Translations under genes and position numbers: made by a program | Assembly (NCBI GenBank): GCA_018114805.1 | Contig: CP073042.1 | Coordinates: 4,819,501-4,883,500 of the forward strand | Direction: 5' to 3' | DNA: 64,000 nucleotides | From: Candidatus Streptomyces philanthi | GTDB taxonomy: Bacteria > Actinomycetota > Actinomycetes > Streptomycetales > Streptomycetaceae | Notes under the pieces: model-generated | The model's input: the letters and a program-made list of their open reading frames with translations, nothing else | Database searches by the model: none | What the model was told of the DNA's origin: nothing | Part shown: positions 27,912 through 36,831 of the stretch, in pieces | How the letters are laid out: each line of letters starts with the position of its first letter | How positions within the stretch are numbered: the first letter of the stretch is position 1

Positions 27912-30077
27912 TCACCCCTGCACCGCGAGAACCAGCGGAAACACTGCTCCCGCACCGGCTTGGCGAAGCAGTCGAGCAGCGACCGCCAGGGTCCAACCGG
28001 TGTCCGTGTAGTCGTCCACGAGGAGCACTGGACCATCGGCCGAGGACAGTGTCTGAGCCAGGTCCGGCGGTACGGTCAACGCGCCGTCCAGGGCCCGCAG
28101 CCGTTGGGCGCTGTTGGTGCGTGGCACACGCGTGTCGACCCCGTCGTCCCGGTAGGCGACGGTGCCCAACAACGGCATGCGACCGACGGTCGCGATCCGT
28201 TCGCCCAGGGACTGGATGAGCCGTGGCCTGCTCCGTGAGGCCACGGTGACCACGCCTATCGGTCGACTTGGCGCATCGGAAGCGTTGGAGGCCCAGCCTC
28301 CCGGCCCGCGCGCCCAGTCGGCGAGCACCGTGACCACCGCTTTGGCGACGTCGTCGGGCACCTCCGCGTCCGGCGACTGTGGCGCGAGCAGCGGGCGGAG
28401 GCGATTGCCCCATCCGATGTCGGACAACCGGCCGAGGGCCCGGCCGGGGGCGGCTTGCTCACCGGCGGGAATCTTCCCCTTGAGGCAGACCCCGATGGCG
28501 GGCAGACCCGTGGGCCACATGCGACGCGGCTCCACCTCTACTCCCGGCCGGCCAAGCTCGCCCTGCGCCGCCTGGAGCGCGGCGGCGGAAACATCGACGG
28601 AGAACCTGGCGCCTGCGCAGTTGTCGCAACGGCCACACGGCTGCGCCGTCTCGTCGTCCAGTTGCCGGCGCAGGAACTCCATGCGGCACTCCGCCGTGGA
28701 CGCGTACGCGCGCATGGCCTCCTGCTCGGCCGCGCGCTGTCGCGCCACGCAGGCGTACCGCTCGGCGTCGTACGTCCACGGCTGACCCGTGGACGTCCAG
28801 CCGCCGCGCACTCGACGCACCGCGCCGTCCACATCGAGCACCTTCAGCATCGTCTCCAACCGGGAGCGGCGCAGCTCGACTTGGGGTTCCAGGGCGGGCA
28901 GGGACAGCGGGCGGTCGGCCGCTGCCAGCACATCGAGCGTGCGGCGCACCTGCTCCTCGGAGGGGAAGGCCAGGGAAGCGAAGTACCGCCAGATCGTCTC
29001 GTCCTCGCGCCCCGGCAGCAGGAGCACCTCGGCGTGCTCAACTCCTCGGCCCGCTCGGCCTACCTGCTGGTAGTAGGCGATCGGTGACGCGGGCGAACCC
29101 AGGTGCATCACGAACCCGAGGTCTGGTTTGTCGAAGCCCATGCCCAGTGCGGACGTGGCCACCAGCGCCTTGACGCGGTTCGCCAGGAGGTCGGCCTCCG
29201 CGGCCCGGCGGTCTGCGTCCTCCGTCTTGCCTGAGTATGAGGCCACATCGTGTCCGCTGCGGCGCAGGTACGTGGTCACCTCGTCCGCTGCCGCCACGGT
29301 GAGGGTGTAGATGATGCCGGAGCCCGGCAACTCGTCGAGGTGGTCAGCGAGCCAGGCCAAGCGATGTGCCGCGTCCGGGAGGTTCAGCACGCCAAGACTG
29401 AGACTCTCCCGCTCCAGCGAGCCCCGCAGCACCAACGTCCGCGCCAACCCTCCCCCCGTGCCCAACTGCTCGGCGACATCGGCGGTGACACGGGCGTTGG
29501 CCGTCGCCGTGGTGGCGAGCACGGGTACGTCGGGCGGCAGGTCGGCCAGCATGGTTCGCAGACGGCGGTAGTCGGGGCGGAAGTCGTGACCCCAGTCGGA
29601 AATGCAATGAGCCTCGTCGACGACGAGCAGACCCGTCGACGCGGAGAGCTCGGGCAGCACCTGATCACGGAAGTCGGGGTTGTTGAGGCGCTCAGGACTC
29701 ACGAGAAGGACGTCCACCACCCTGGCGGCGACCTCCTCCTGGACGGTCTCCCACTCTTCGGTGTTCGCGGAGTTGATGGTGCGCGCCCGGATCCCCGCGC
29801 GCTCGGCGGCCTCGACCTGGTTGCGCATCAGCGCGAGGAGCGGCGAAACGATCACCGTGGGCCCGCTGCCACGCTCTCGCAGCAGTGCGGTCGCCACGAA
29901 GTAGACCGCGGACTTCCCCCAACCGGTGCGCTGGATGACCAGTGCCCTGCGGTGGTCGGCCACCAGGGCCTCGATGGCTCGCCACTGGTCCTCGCGCAGC
30001 TTGGCCGCACCCGTCGTGTCGCCGACGAGGCGAGCCAGGACGCGGTCGGCTGAGACGCGGAGTTCGTCGTTGGTCAT
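27912..30077 (-). CDS. recQ: RecQ-family DNA helicase fused to a phosphoribosyltransferase domain
   Basis: A 721-residue protein. Residues 1-480 form a RecQ helicase: LREDQWRAIEALV (Q motif region), Walker A QRTGWGKSAVY, VVDEAHCISDWGHDFRPDY, LVATSALGMGFDKPDL, and the QQVGRAGRG motif. A zinc-binding cysteine set is present in AECRMEFL and CGRCDNC. The last 150 residues are a phosphoribosyltransferase-like domain with the PRPP loop VLLVDDYTDTGWTLAVA. The fusion is known in actinobacteria; the role of the second domain is not established to my knowledge. ATG 30077 (MTNDEL) fits homologues as I recall them; ATG 30089 is possible. It is divergent from a DUF4192 gene across a gap with paired DnaA-box-like sequences. 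Confidence 0.92.
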   Translation of the reverse strand: MTNDELRVSADRVLARLVGDTTGAAKLREDQWRAIEALVADHRRALVIQRTGWGKSAVYFVATALLRERGSGPTVIVSPLLALMRNQVEAAERAGIRARTINSANTEEWETVQEEVAARVVDVLLVSPERLNNPDFRDQVLPELSASTGLLVVDEAHCISDWGHDFRPDYRRLRTMLADLPPDVPVLATTATANARVTADVAEQLGTGGGLARTLVLRGSLERESLSLGVLNLPDAAHRLAWLADHLDELPGSGIIYTLTVAAADEVTTYLRRSGHDVASYSGKTEDADRRAAEADLLANRVKALVATSALGMGFDKPDLGFVMHLGSPASPIAYYQQVGRAGRGVEHAEVLLLPGREDETIWRYFASLAFPSEEQVRRTLDVLAAADRPLSLPALEPQVELRRSRLETMLKVLDVDGAVRRVRGGWTSTGQPWTYDAERYACVARQRAAEQEAMRAYASTAECRMEFLRRQLDDETAQPCGRCDNCAGARFSVDVSAAALQAAQGELGRPGVEVEPRRMWPTGLPAIGVCLKGKIPAGEQAAPGRALGRLSDIGWGNRLRPLLAPQSPDAEVPDDVAKAVVTVLADWARGPGGWASNASDAPSRPIGVVTVASRSRPRLIQSLGERIATVGRMPLLGTVAYRDDGVDTRVPRTNSAQRLRALDGALTVPPDLAQTLSSADGPVLLVDDYTDTGWTLAVAARLLRQAGAGAVFPLVLAVQG

Positions 30078-30126
30078 GCCCCCATGCAACCCGATGCCAC
30101 TGACATCGCGCGAATGAGTCCGGCCG

Positions 30127-30192
30127 CCTGTGGATAACTTCGCGGAAGTTCAATTAGTACGACAATCTTCCAATCTGCGAGTTATCCACAGG
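30127..30192. promoter_or_regulatory. Paired DnaA-box-like inverted repeat
   Basis: CCTGTGGATAAC at 30127-30138 and its perfect complement GTTATCCACAGG at 30181-30192 face each other across 42 bases of comparatively AT-rich DNA. Each contains TTATCCACA, the high-affinity DnaA-box sequence of other bacteria. A further palindrome AACTTC-GCG-GAAGTT (30136-30150) overlaps the first arm. The element fills the divergent gap between recQ and the DUF4192 gene. Confidence 0.6.
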
Positions 30193-30229
30193 CCTGGTGG
30201 GATCTTGCCGACCACGCGACTCTCGTGCT

Positions 30230-31792
30230 ATGACGAACCGCAACCAGCCCTTCGGTCCCGCCGGCTCCTCCGAAGCCTGGCCCTCACACCAGCCCTCGCT
30301 CGCCTCTGGCCTGGAGCAGATCACTCTCCGTAGTCCGGCGGAGCTCGCTGACGCCCTTCCGTATCTCCTGGGTTTCTATCCCACTGACAGCGTGGTCATG
30401 ATCGCGCTGCACGGTGAGAAGGGACGCTTCGGTGGCAGGCTGCGCCTGGGCATTCCAGCCATCCCCGAGGACTGGGCAGACATGTGCGATCAGCTCGCCG
30501 ACTGCCTGATCACGGGCTGCCGTGGGCGAGGGCACCAGGTCACCGGCGTCATCATCTTCGTCTGCCAGGACCCTGAGCGGGGGGCAGCGGGCGGCAGGTC
30601 ATGGAACGGCTCCGCCCGCTGGTCCAGCGGCTGCGCGTGGCGTGCGGGAAACTGGAGGCCCCTGTTCTCGAGGCGCTCTGCATTTCCGCGGGGACCTTCT
30701 GGTCGTACTGCTGCCCTGACGGGCGTTGCTGCCCTCGCGAGGGGACGCCGCTTCCGCCATGGCCACCTACGCGGGAATCCAGGTCCGTGGCTCGCTACGA
30801 CTAATGGAGGCCCGGCTGGCACCCCTGTCTACCACGCGCCTGCCCGAGCAGGAACGGGTGCTGGACGCTGCCGCGGGCACCCTCGTCCCCAAGATGCTCG
30901 GAGACTCCGCCCTCGCCGTGCGCGGGCGGACATTTGACCTGGCGGTCGGGGCGCTTGAGCGTTTCAAGGGGGCGGACCCGGTCTCCGGACGCGCGGCGGC
31001 GGACGACCGCGACGACGACCTTCTCGCGCAGGACGAGGCGGCCGAGATGATCCTCGGCCTCCAGGACCGAGTCACGCGCGACCGAGCTGCGGAGTGGATG
31101 GAGGGGCCGGAGGCGGAGCCCGCACTGCGACTGTGGCGAGCCCTCGCGCGCCGTTGCGTGGCGCCTACTCGGAGCACGCTGCCGCGCCGCTCACTCTGGC
31201 GGGCTGGGTCGCCTGGTCGCTGGGGGACGAGCCCGAGGCCCGGGTGGCTCTCAGTCGTGCCCTGCACGCTGATCCCGACTACGTCTTCGCCCGGCTGTTG
31301 CACCAGGCGTGCAACGAGGGGGTCGACCCCGAGCTGCTTCGCCGGTCGCTCCGCGAGGAGCGGGCGGGACGCTCGGCGGACGGCGCACTGCGCAGTGCGG
31401 TCCAGGAGGAACTGCTCCGGATCGACGCGCGGAAGAGCCGACAGGCTCGGCCACGGCGGAACGGTCCGCGATCCGTGGCGAAGTGCGCGAGCCGTCAGAA
31501 GCCCGACCCTGAGACGTCGAGGCGGGACGCTCAGGCCGCGACGGCGAGCGGACAGAAATGCGAGCAAGGCGCCACTCTTCCCGCGACCTCACCCGGCGAC
31601 CAAGAGGCGGCCCCGGCGGCATCGGACCTTCGGCCGATGGTGCCCCGCCAGCGACGGCGTAGCGCCCCGCCGCGGTCGGCCGGGGGAAACCGACCTGCTA
31701 CGCGGCGCGATGCGGGGGAGACCCGTGGGCCAGCCGGCAGGCCCCGGGCGCGCCGCCACGGTGGGCCGCAGGACACCAACGGTACGAGCTAG
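30230..31792 (+). pseudogene. DUF4192 protein, frameshifted
   Basis: The N-terminus reads ITLRSPAELADALPYLLGFY and DSVVMIALHGEKGRFGGRLR, typical of the actinobacterial DUF4192 family (function unknown). Segments follow in frame 2 to about 30585, frame 1 to about 30745 (LRVACGKLEAPVLEALCISA), frame 3 to about 31155 (TYAGIQVRGSLRLMEARLAP, QDRVTRDRAAEWM) and frame 2 to 31792 (PLTLAGWVAWSLGDEPEARV, LHADPDYVFARLLHQACNEG, then an Arg-rich tail). Three shifts are therefore needed. It is divergent from recQ, and the two are neighbours in other Streptomyces as I recall. Confidence 0.75.
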
Positions 31793-32437
31793 CCCACCGC
31801 AGGTGGCCGTCGCGACCGGCGCCCGCCTCACGGAGCGCCTGCACCTCTCCCGTAGAGGGTCCTCGCGTCGCCGCGGACAGCAGGGCCGAGCACGATGGAC
31901 TTCGCCCGGGGCAGCGGGGGCCCCTCGCCAGAACGGCCGCGCCACAGCCGTGACAGGCGCTGTGCCCAGTGCGACCGTCTCCGTGTCATGCCGTGTTGAT
32001 CACGCGCACTGGCCACGCGGACACAGGTCGGGCTGAGGGAGACGCGCGCACCGGACTCGCTCCCCTTGTCAGAGCAGGGGCCTTCGTGACACCTCTGGCC
32101 CCCGACCTGGTGCCCCTTCGCCTGGCGGCGGCCGAGACCCCATGCGTCATGCGAGGAGGACATGGGCGCATCGCCTGATCGGGGGGACTGAGCCGGTGCC
32201 GCGCGCCGCACAGCCCGTGCGGCGCGGTGCGGCGGCCGCGAGTCGAGCGTTCCGGTCGAGCGATGACGAGGGCGGAGGGGAGAGAGGACCCGGTCGGTGA
32301 ACAGGGCAGTCGACAGTGGTGGGACGGCAGTTGGGAGACCTCCGTGAGCAAGTGGCGATCCAGGGCGGCGAGGGTGGTGGCGATGTTGTGTGCGCTCGCT
32401 CAGTGGGTTGTGCCGAGACAAGGCAGCGGCCTTTTTA
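31793..32437. other. Gene-free stretch
   Basis: About 645 bases in which no frame on either strand combines a start, a ribosome site and Streptomyces codon bias. A 70-codon frame at 31969-32178 is the best candidate and is not convincing. It may be the remains of a lost gene. Confidence 0.4.
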
Positions 32438-32459
32438 TCGTCAGGCAGACGACTATGAT
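32438..32459 (+). promoter_or_regulatory. Promoter and likely autoregulatory operator of the NrtR-type gene
   Basis: A perfect inverted repeat TCGTC-AGGCA-GACGA (32438-32452) lies directly upstream of a -10 element TATGAT (32454-32459). The ATG follows six bases later, so the message is probably leaderless, and a protein bound to the repeat would block RNA polymerase. Confidence 0.6.
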
Positions 32460-32465
32460 CCCCTC

Positions 32466-33248
32466 ATGCCCTACGACCCGTCGGCCTTTCCGCCCTTCGC
32501 CGTCACTGTCGATCTGGTCGTGCTCACCGTGCGACAGCACGCGCTCTGCGCACTTGTCGTCCGCCGTGGCGAGCTTGTCGTCCGCCGTGGCGAGCAGCCG
32601 CACCAGGGGCGTTGGGCCCTACCAGGTGGGTTCGTACGCGGAGATGAGGACCTGTCAGCCGCCGCCGCGCGCGAGCTCACCGAGGAAACCGGACTCCTCC
32701 CCCACGACCCGACACGCCCCGCGCCGCCGAACGCGGCGCATCTGGAGCAGTTGGCCACCTACGGTGACCCCAAGCGCGATCCTCGGATGCGTGTGGTCAG
32801 CGTGGCGCACCTGGCACTCGCCCCCGACCTCCCGGCCCCTCGGGCGGGCGGCGACGCCCACAGCGCGCGCTGGGCTCCGGTCGAGTCGCTGCTCAAACAG
32901 GAGGACGCGTTCGGGCGCGAGACCGGGCACGGTGAGCTGCTCGCCTTCGACCACGCTCGGATCCTCGCGGACGGCGTGGAGCGGGCGCGCTCGAAGATCG
33001 AGTACTCCTCGCTCGCCACCGCGTTCTGCCCCCGTGAGTTCACCGTCGGGGAGCTGCGTCGTGTGTACGAGGCGGTGTGGGGCGTGGTGCTTGACCCGCG
33101 CAACTTTCACCGCAAGGTCACCGGCACGCCTGGGTTCCTCGTCCCCACCGGGGGCACGACGACGCGCCAGGGTGGTCGGCCTGCCCAACTGTTCAGGGCC
33201 GGGGGCGCGACCCTCCTGAACCCGCCGATGTTGCGTCCCGAGGTGTGA
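32466..33248 (+). CDS. NrtR-type regulator: Nudix domain plus winged helix
   Basis: A 260-residue protein. The N-terminal Nudix domain has an intact Nudix box, GGFVRGDEDLSAAAARELTE followed by ETGLL. The C-terminal winged helix is IEYSSLATAFCPREFTVGEL through RNFHRKVTGTPGFLVPTG. NrtR-family proteins repress NAD-synthesis or related genes and release DNA on binding ADP-ribose-type ligands; the exact regulon here is unknown. The strand just before the Nudix box contains a duplicated LVVRRGE heptapeptide caused by a 21-bp tandem duplication. ATG 32466 directly follows a -10 element. No NAD gene is adjacent, so the target may be its own promoter or a distant gene. Confidence 0.82.
   Translation: MPYDPSAFPPFAVTVDLVVLTVRQHALCALVVRRGELVVRRGEQPHQGRWALPGGFVRGDEDLSAAAARELTEETGLLPHDPTRPAPPNAAHLEQLATYGDPKRDPRMRVVSVAHLALAPDLPAPRAGGDAHSARWAPVESLLKQEDAFGRETGHGELLAFDHARILADGVERARSKIEYSSLATAFCPREFTVGELRRVYEAVWGVVLDPRNFHRKVTGTPGFLVPTGGTTTRQGGRPAQLFRAGGATLLNPPMLRPEV
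32553..32594 (+). repeat. 21-bp perfect tandem duplication inside the Nudix gene
   Basis: The 21 bases from 32553 to 32573 are repeated exactly at 32574-32594. The duplication adds seven codons (LVVRRGE) in frame at a core beta-strand. Perfect identity implies a recent event. Confidence 0.95.
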
Positions 33249-33365
33249 CACTACGGCGTTGCAAAGGTTGCGTATGCGGAGAATATAGGACAGATAGGGT
33301 TACGGTGCTGCGATAGCCCACATCCCACCTGCCGCAGTGCGGTCTCACGCCTCGCGAGAGAAGCC

Positions 33366-35387
33366 ATGATCCAGGCCATCGGGCTGACCAGTGCCCCCCG
33401 CCGCAACCAGCCGCCCGCCGTCGATGACCTCACTTTCGAAGCGCGCCCCGGACTCGTCACCGTCGTGTTCGGCGCGCCAGGTGCCGAGAAGAGCACCGCA
33501 CTGCGTCTGTTGTTGCAACTGGAGGCGGGGCGCGGCCTCGCGCTCTTCCGCGGTCGCCCCCTGCACCGGGTGCCGCACCCCGCGCGCGAGGTCGGAGTGG
33601 TGCTCGGCGATGTTCCGGGCCACCCCGCGCGGACCGCGCGACGGCACCTCGGCAGGCTCACGGCGGCCGCTGGAATGCCAGTCGCACGCGTGGACGAGGT
33701 GTTGGACCTCGTGGGCTTGAGCAGCCTCGCCGAACAGCGATTGGGCGACTACTCGCGCGGCATGGACCGCCGCCTTGGCCTGGCGTCCGCGCTGCTCGGG
33801 AACCCGCATGCGCTGGTGCTCGACGAGCCCGTGCGCGATCTGTCACCCCGCGAGACTGCCTGGCTGCACGGTTTGCTGCGTGGCTACGCGGACCAGGGCG
33901 GCGCGGTGCTCGTCACTACCAGCGAACCTCGGGGCCTGGATCGCTTCGCCGACCGGGTGATCAGTATCGAGGGTGGGCGCCTGGCCGCTGACCAGAGCGC
34001 CGCCGACTTCGTGCGTACCCGGTTGCGGCCACGCGTCGTCGTGCGCTCGCCGTTCGCCGACCGCCTTGCCGGCCTGCTGGCGCGGGAGGCGCGGGCCGCC
34101 GGAGAGCGGATCGAGGTGGTGCCCGAGGGCAGCGGCCGCATCGCCGTGTACGGCAGCAGTTGCGCCGCCGTAGGCGAACTCGCCTATCGTAACGGCATTC
34201 TCGTGCACCGCCTCGCGGACGAACTCGGAGTTCCGAGCCTGACGACACCGCTGGGATGGGATGACGTCCGTCGTCGTGTCCCGGCTTCCTCGTCGGACCA
34301 CGTCACTCTCCTGGCCCGTGTTGGCGGTTCGTCCGAGCAAGGCTTCGCCCCGGTTGAGGAGCTTCACGGAGTCGCGCGGGTGGGTGTCGCGGACGAGCCG
34401 GCGTGCGCCTCCCAGCCCGAAGGCCTCGTCGTGGCCGGCAGCGGCACGTGGGTGGGGTTCGGCGGCGTCGGGGGAGTGGCCGGCCGTGCCGGTGCGCCCT
34501 GGCCCACGCCGGTGGACGAACCGACGCCCGAGGGGGCCGTGGTGCCGGCCTCACGGGCCTTGGCGCTCACCCGGTTCCCCCCCCCACCGGGACCGGCCTG
34601 GCCGGTGCGGTACGAACTGCGTCGCGTGATCAGTGTGAGCACCGCCTGGTACGTCGCGGCCGTGACGCTCGTCGCCTCGCTTCTCGCCGGTGTGCTGCTT
34701 GCCCGCACGGGGGACGCGGCGGTGGCCCGACTGTTCACCGGGTGGCCGAGGTTGCTGCCCCTGCCGCCCGTGGCCGTGGGCGCCGGGCTGCTCGGCGTGC
34801 TCGCGTGCGGACAGGAGTACCGCTACCCCGCTCTGGCTCCGACGCAGGGTCCCGTTCCGCGCCGGCTCGCCCTGCTCGGTGCGAAGTTGCTGGTGTGGTC
34901 GGGCGGCGCGGTGTTGCTCGCGACCATCGCGGCGCTGACCAACGGGGCGGCGCTGTGGCTCCTGTACTGCGCGGACGTGGCCAGACCGCCATCGGACTGG
35001 CCCGCGCTGCTGGGCGGCTGGTGCCTGCTGTCGGTCGGCTGCGCGTGGGTGGGGCTGCTGGCCGCGGCAGTGTTCCGCTCCACGCTGCTGGGGTTCGGCG
35101 CCGCCCTGCCCGTGCCGCTGCTCGCGCTGACCTTCCTGCGGCGGGCGGTCGACGAGCCGTCCGCGAGGTCGTTGTCGGGCATGTCGGACCGGGTGCGCGC
35201 GGCGACGTTGGTCGAATGGCCGTCCCTGCCCGACCGGGGTCTGACCCTGGCCGCACGGCTGGGCAGCGAACCCGTGGGGCACGTGATGGCGCTCTCGATC
35301 TCCGTACTGTTGTGCGCTTATGTGCTCACGGCGCTCCGTGCCCGTCCGCGCCTTGGGCGCGCCATGCGCTGGCAGCGCGCGAAATGA
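33366..35387 (+). CDS. ABC transporter, ATPase fused to a membrane domain, altered Walker A
   Basis: A 673-residue protein with an N-terminal ABC ATPase (residues 1-215) and a C-terminal membrane part with about six hydrophobic segments (from residue 420, for example WYVAAVTLVASLLAGVLLA and VLLATIAALTNGAALWLLY). Walker B is ALVLDEPV, and the signature region is YSRGMDRRLGLA. Walker A reads GAPGAEKS: Glu 41 (GAG at 33486-33488) replaces the glycine normally next to the catalytic Lys. That substitution is expected to hamper ATP binding. The gene lies directly upstream of whiH as in S. coelicolor. The substrate is unknown. The frame is open throughout. Confidence 0.8.
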   Translation: MIQAIGLTSAPRRNQPPAVDDLTFEARPGLVTVVFGAPGAEKSTALRLLLQLEAGRGLALFRGRPLHRVPHPAREVGVVLGDVPGHPARTARRHLGRLTAAAGMPVARVDEVLDLVGLSSLAEQRLGDYSRGMDRRLGLASALLGNPHALVLDEPVRDLSPRETAWLHGLLRGYADQGGAVLVTTSEPRGLDRFADRVISIEGGRLAADQSAADFVRTRLRPRVVVRSPFADRLAGLLAREARAAGERIEVVPEGSGRIAVYGSSCAAVGELAYRNGILVHRLADELGVPSLTTPLGWDDVRRRVPASSSDHVTLLARVGGSSEQGFAPVEELHGVARVGVADEPACASQPEGLVVAGSGTWVGFGGVGGVAGRAGAPWPTPVDEPTPEGAVVPASRALALTRFPPPPGPAWPVRYELRRVISVSTAWYVAAVTLVASLLAGVLLARTGDAAVARLFTGWPRLLPLPPVAVGAGLLGVLACGQEYRYPALAPTQGPVPRRLALLGAKLLVWSGGAVLLATIAALTNGAALWLLYCADVARPPSDWPALLGGWCLLSVGCAWVGLLAAAVFRSTLLGFGAALPVPLLALTFLRRAVDEPSARSLSGMSDRVRAATLVEWPSLPDRGLTLAARLGSEPVGHVMALSISVLLCAYVLTALRARPRLGRAMRWQRAK

Positions 35388-35592
35388 GCACCGGCGGTAG
35401 ATGCCGCCGCGCAGGGGCTCGACCAGGGCGTACGCGGACGGACTCATGGGCGCGTGAACTGTGCGCAACTCCCCACAGCTCGCTCACTTCTGTCCGATTA
35501 GACGTCAATTATGAGGTAATGGGCGATCACCCTTTCGTGTGCTTTTCACCAAAGACCTTAAGGGCCTTCGGGGCGTTGCCGACAAAGGATGC

Positions 35593-36477
35593 GTGAGTAC
35601 CCTTGCGCACACCACCACGACCGCGGCTCGCCCCGCCGACTCCGGCCTCGCAGGCTCGGGCGAGCTTGACCGCTACCCCTACGCCGAGGCCCCCGGCGCC
35701 GAACGTGTTGCCCTCCCCGCCTGGGACGCGGACGCAGAGCTGGGCCGAGTGGGCAGGCGCTCCACCGGCAACCGCGGCCGCGGCCTGCACAGCCAACTCG
35801 TCCAGCAGCTAGGACAGATGATCGTATCCGGCGATCTGGGGGCCGACCGGCCACTTGTTCCGGAGGAGATCGGCCAGCGCTTCGAGGTTTCGCGGACGGT
35901 CGTGCGCGAATCCCTGCGGGTGCTGGAAGCCAAGGGTTTGGTCAGCGCCCGGCCCAACGTCTGGACCCGGGTTCGCCCGGTCAGCGACTGGAACCTGCTC
36001 GACCCCGACAGCATCGAGTGGCGGGCGTTCGGGCCGCAGCGCGATGACCAGCGACGAGAGCTGTGCCAGTTGCGCTGGACCATCGAGCCGCTCGCCGCCC
36101 GGCTCGCCGCCGGAAACGGGCGCGAGGAAGGCAAGGAGCGACTCGCCGAGGTCGTCGAGATTATGAGCCACGCGCTGGGGCAGGGCGACGCCCTGACCTA
36201 CTCGCGGGCGGACGCCGAGTTCCACGCGGTGCTGCTCCAGGTCGCGGGCAATCGCATGCTGGAGCACCTGGCCGGCATCGTCGCCGCCGCACTCCAGGTC
36301 TCCGGCGGCCCGGTCACCGGCTGTGACCGCCCCACCGAGGCCAGCGTGGGGCAGCACCGTCGGATTGTGGACGCGGTGAGCTCCGGCGACGGGGCCGGCG
36401 CGGAGGCCGCGATGGCTCAACTGCTCATGGCCCACCCCGAGGTCGATCGAGTGGTGCCCGCGCCGCGTGAGCACTGA
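35593..36477 (+). CDS. whiH: Sporulation regulator WhiH (GntR family)
   Basis: A 294-residue FadR-type GntR regulator needed for sporulation septation in S. coelicolor. The winged helix spans about residues 64-128: LVQQLGQMIVSGDLGADRPL, EEIGQRFEVSRTVVRESLRV, LEAKGLVSARPNVWTRV. A C-terminal FCD ligand domain follows (LRWTIEPLAARLAAGNGREE, ADAEFHAVLLQVAGNRMLEH). The wing normally has Gly before Thr-Arg-Val; here it is Trp 124 (TGG). GTG 35593 has AAAGGA upstream. Its identity as WhiH rests on sequence and on its place just before hrdB. The 205-base upstream gap holds a weak match to a WhiG-type -10 (GGCGATCA, 35522-35529). Confidence 0.9.
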   Translation: MSTLAHTTTTAARPADSGLAGSGELDRYPYAEAPGAERVALPAWDADAELGRVGRRSTGNRGRGLHSQLVQQLGQMIVSGDLGADRPLVPEEIGQRFEVSRTVVRESLRVLEAKGLVSARPNVWTRVRPVSDWNLLDPDSIEWRAFGPQRDDQRRELCQLRWTIEPLAARLAAGNGREEGKERLAEVVEIMSHALGQGDALTYSRADAEFHAVLLQVAGNRMLEHLAGIVAAALQVSGGPVTGCDRPTEASVGQHRRIVDAVSSGDGAGAEAAMAQLLMAHPEVDRVVPAPREH

Positions 36478-36831
36478 CCGCACCCTCCGGCGGGGGCGCT
36501 GACCCGGTTGCCCGGTTGCGGTGACGTCGCCGAACCCTGTCCGGTTGGCCGGGACAGACTGCGGGTTCGGTGACGCGGCGGCCTCTGTCTGTTTAGATGA
36601 TTTTTTAGATCGCTATGTGGTGTGACTCGGGCCACGGTGATTGGGCGTAACGCTCTTTGAGGCAGCGCGATGACTAAAGAGGTGGCAGCCGAGGAGGAAT
36701 ACGGGCGTCGTTCGCGGCGCTGTTGTCCTCTGCGCCTCCACCTGCGCCGTCGGTTCATCCTTGCCGGCGGTCGTCGGCTCCCGTCTACGGACGGGGCCGG
36801 AAGCCGTTTCCATCGTTCCGAGAGGTTGTTC
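36478..36831. other. hrdB upstream region
   Basis: About 350 bases between whiH and hrdB. It contains a comparatively AT-rich patch near 36590-36625 (two TTTAGAT-like hexamers) that probably holds the hrdB promoter, and a long leader. The frame of hrdB is open back to an ATG at 36670, but the implied N-terminal extension is Arg/Cys-rich and unlike known HrdB. Confidence 0.45.

Noticed and set aside
30127-30192. The DnaA-box pair as a chromosomal origin
   Set aside because: Only two boxes, no dnaA/dnaN/recF context and no box cluster as in Streptomyces oriC; a regulatory site is more likely.
36670-36831. Upstream in-frame ATG that would extend HrdB by 54 residues
   Set aside because: The extension is Arg/Cys-rich, unlike known HrdB, whereas GTG 36832 has AGAGG and gives the known N-terminus.
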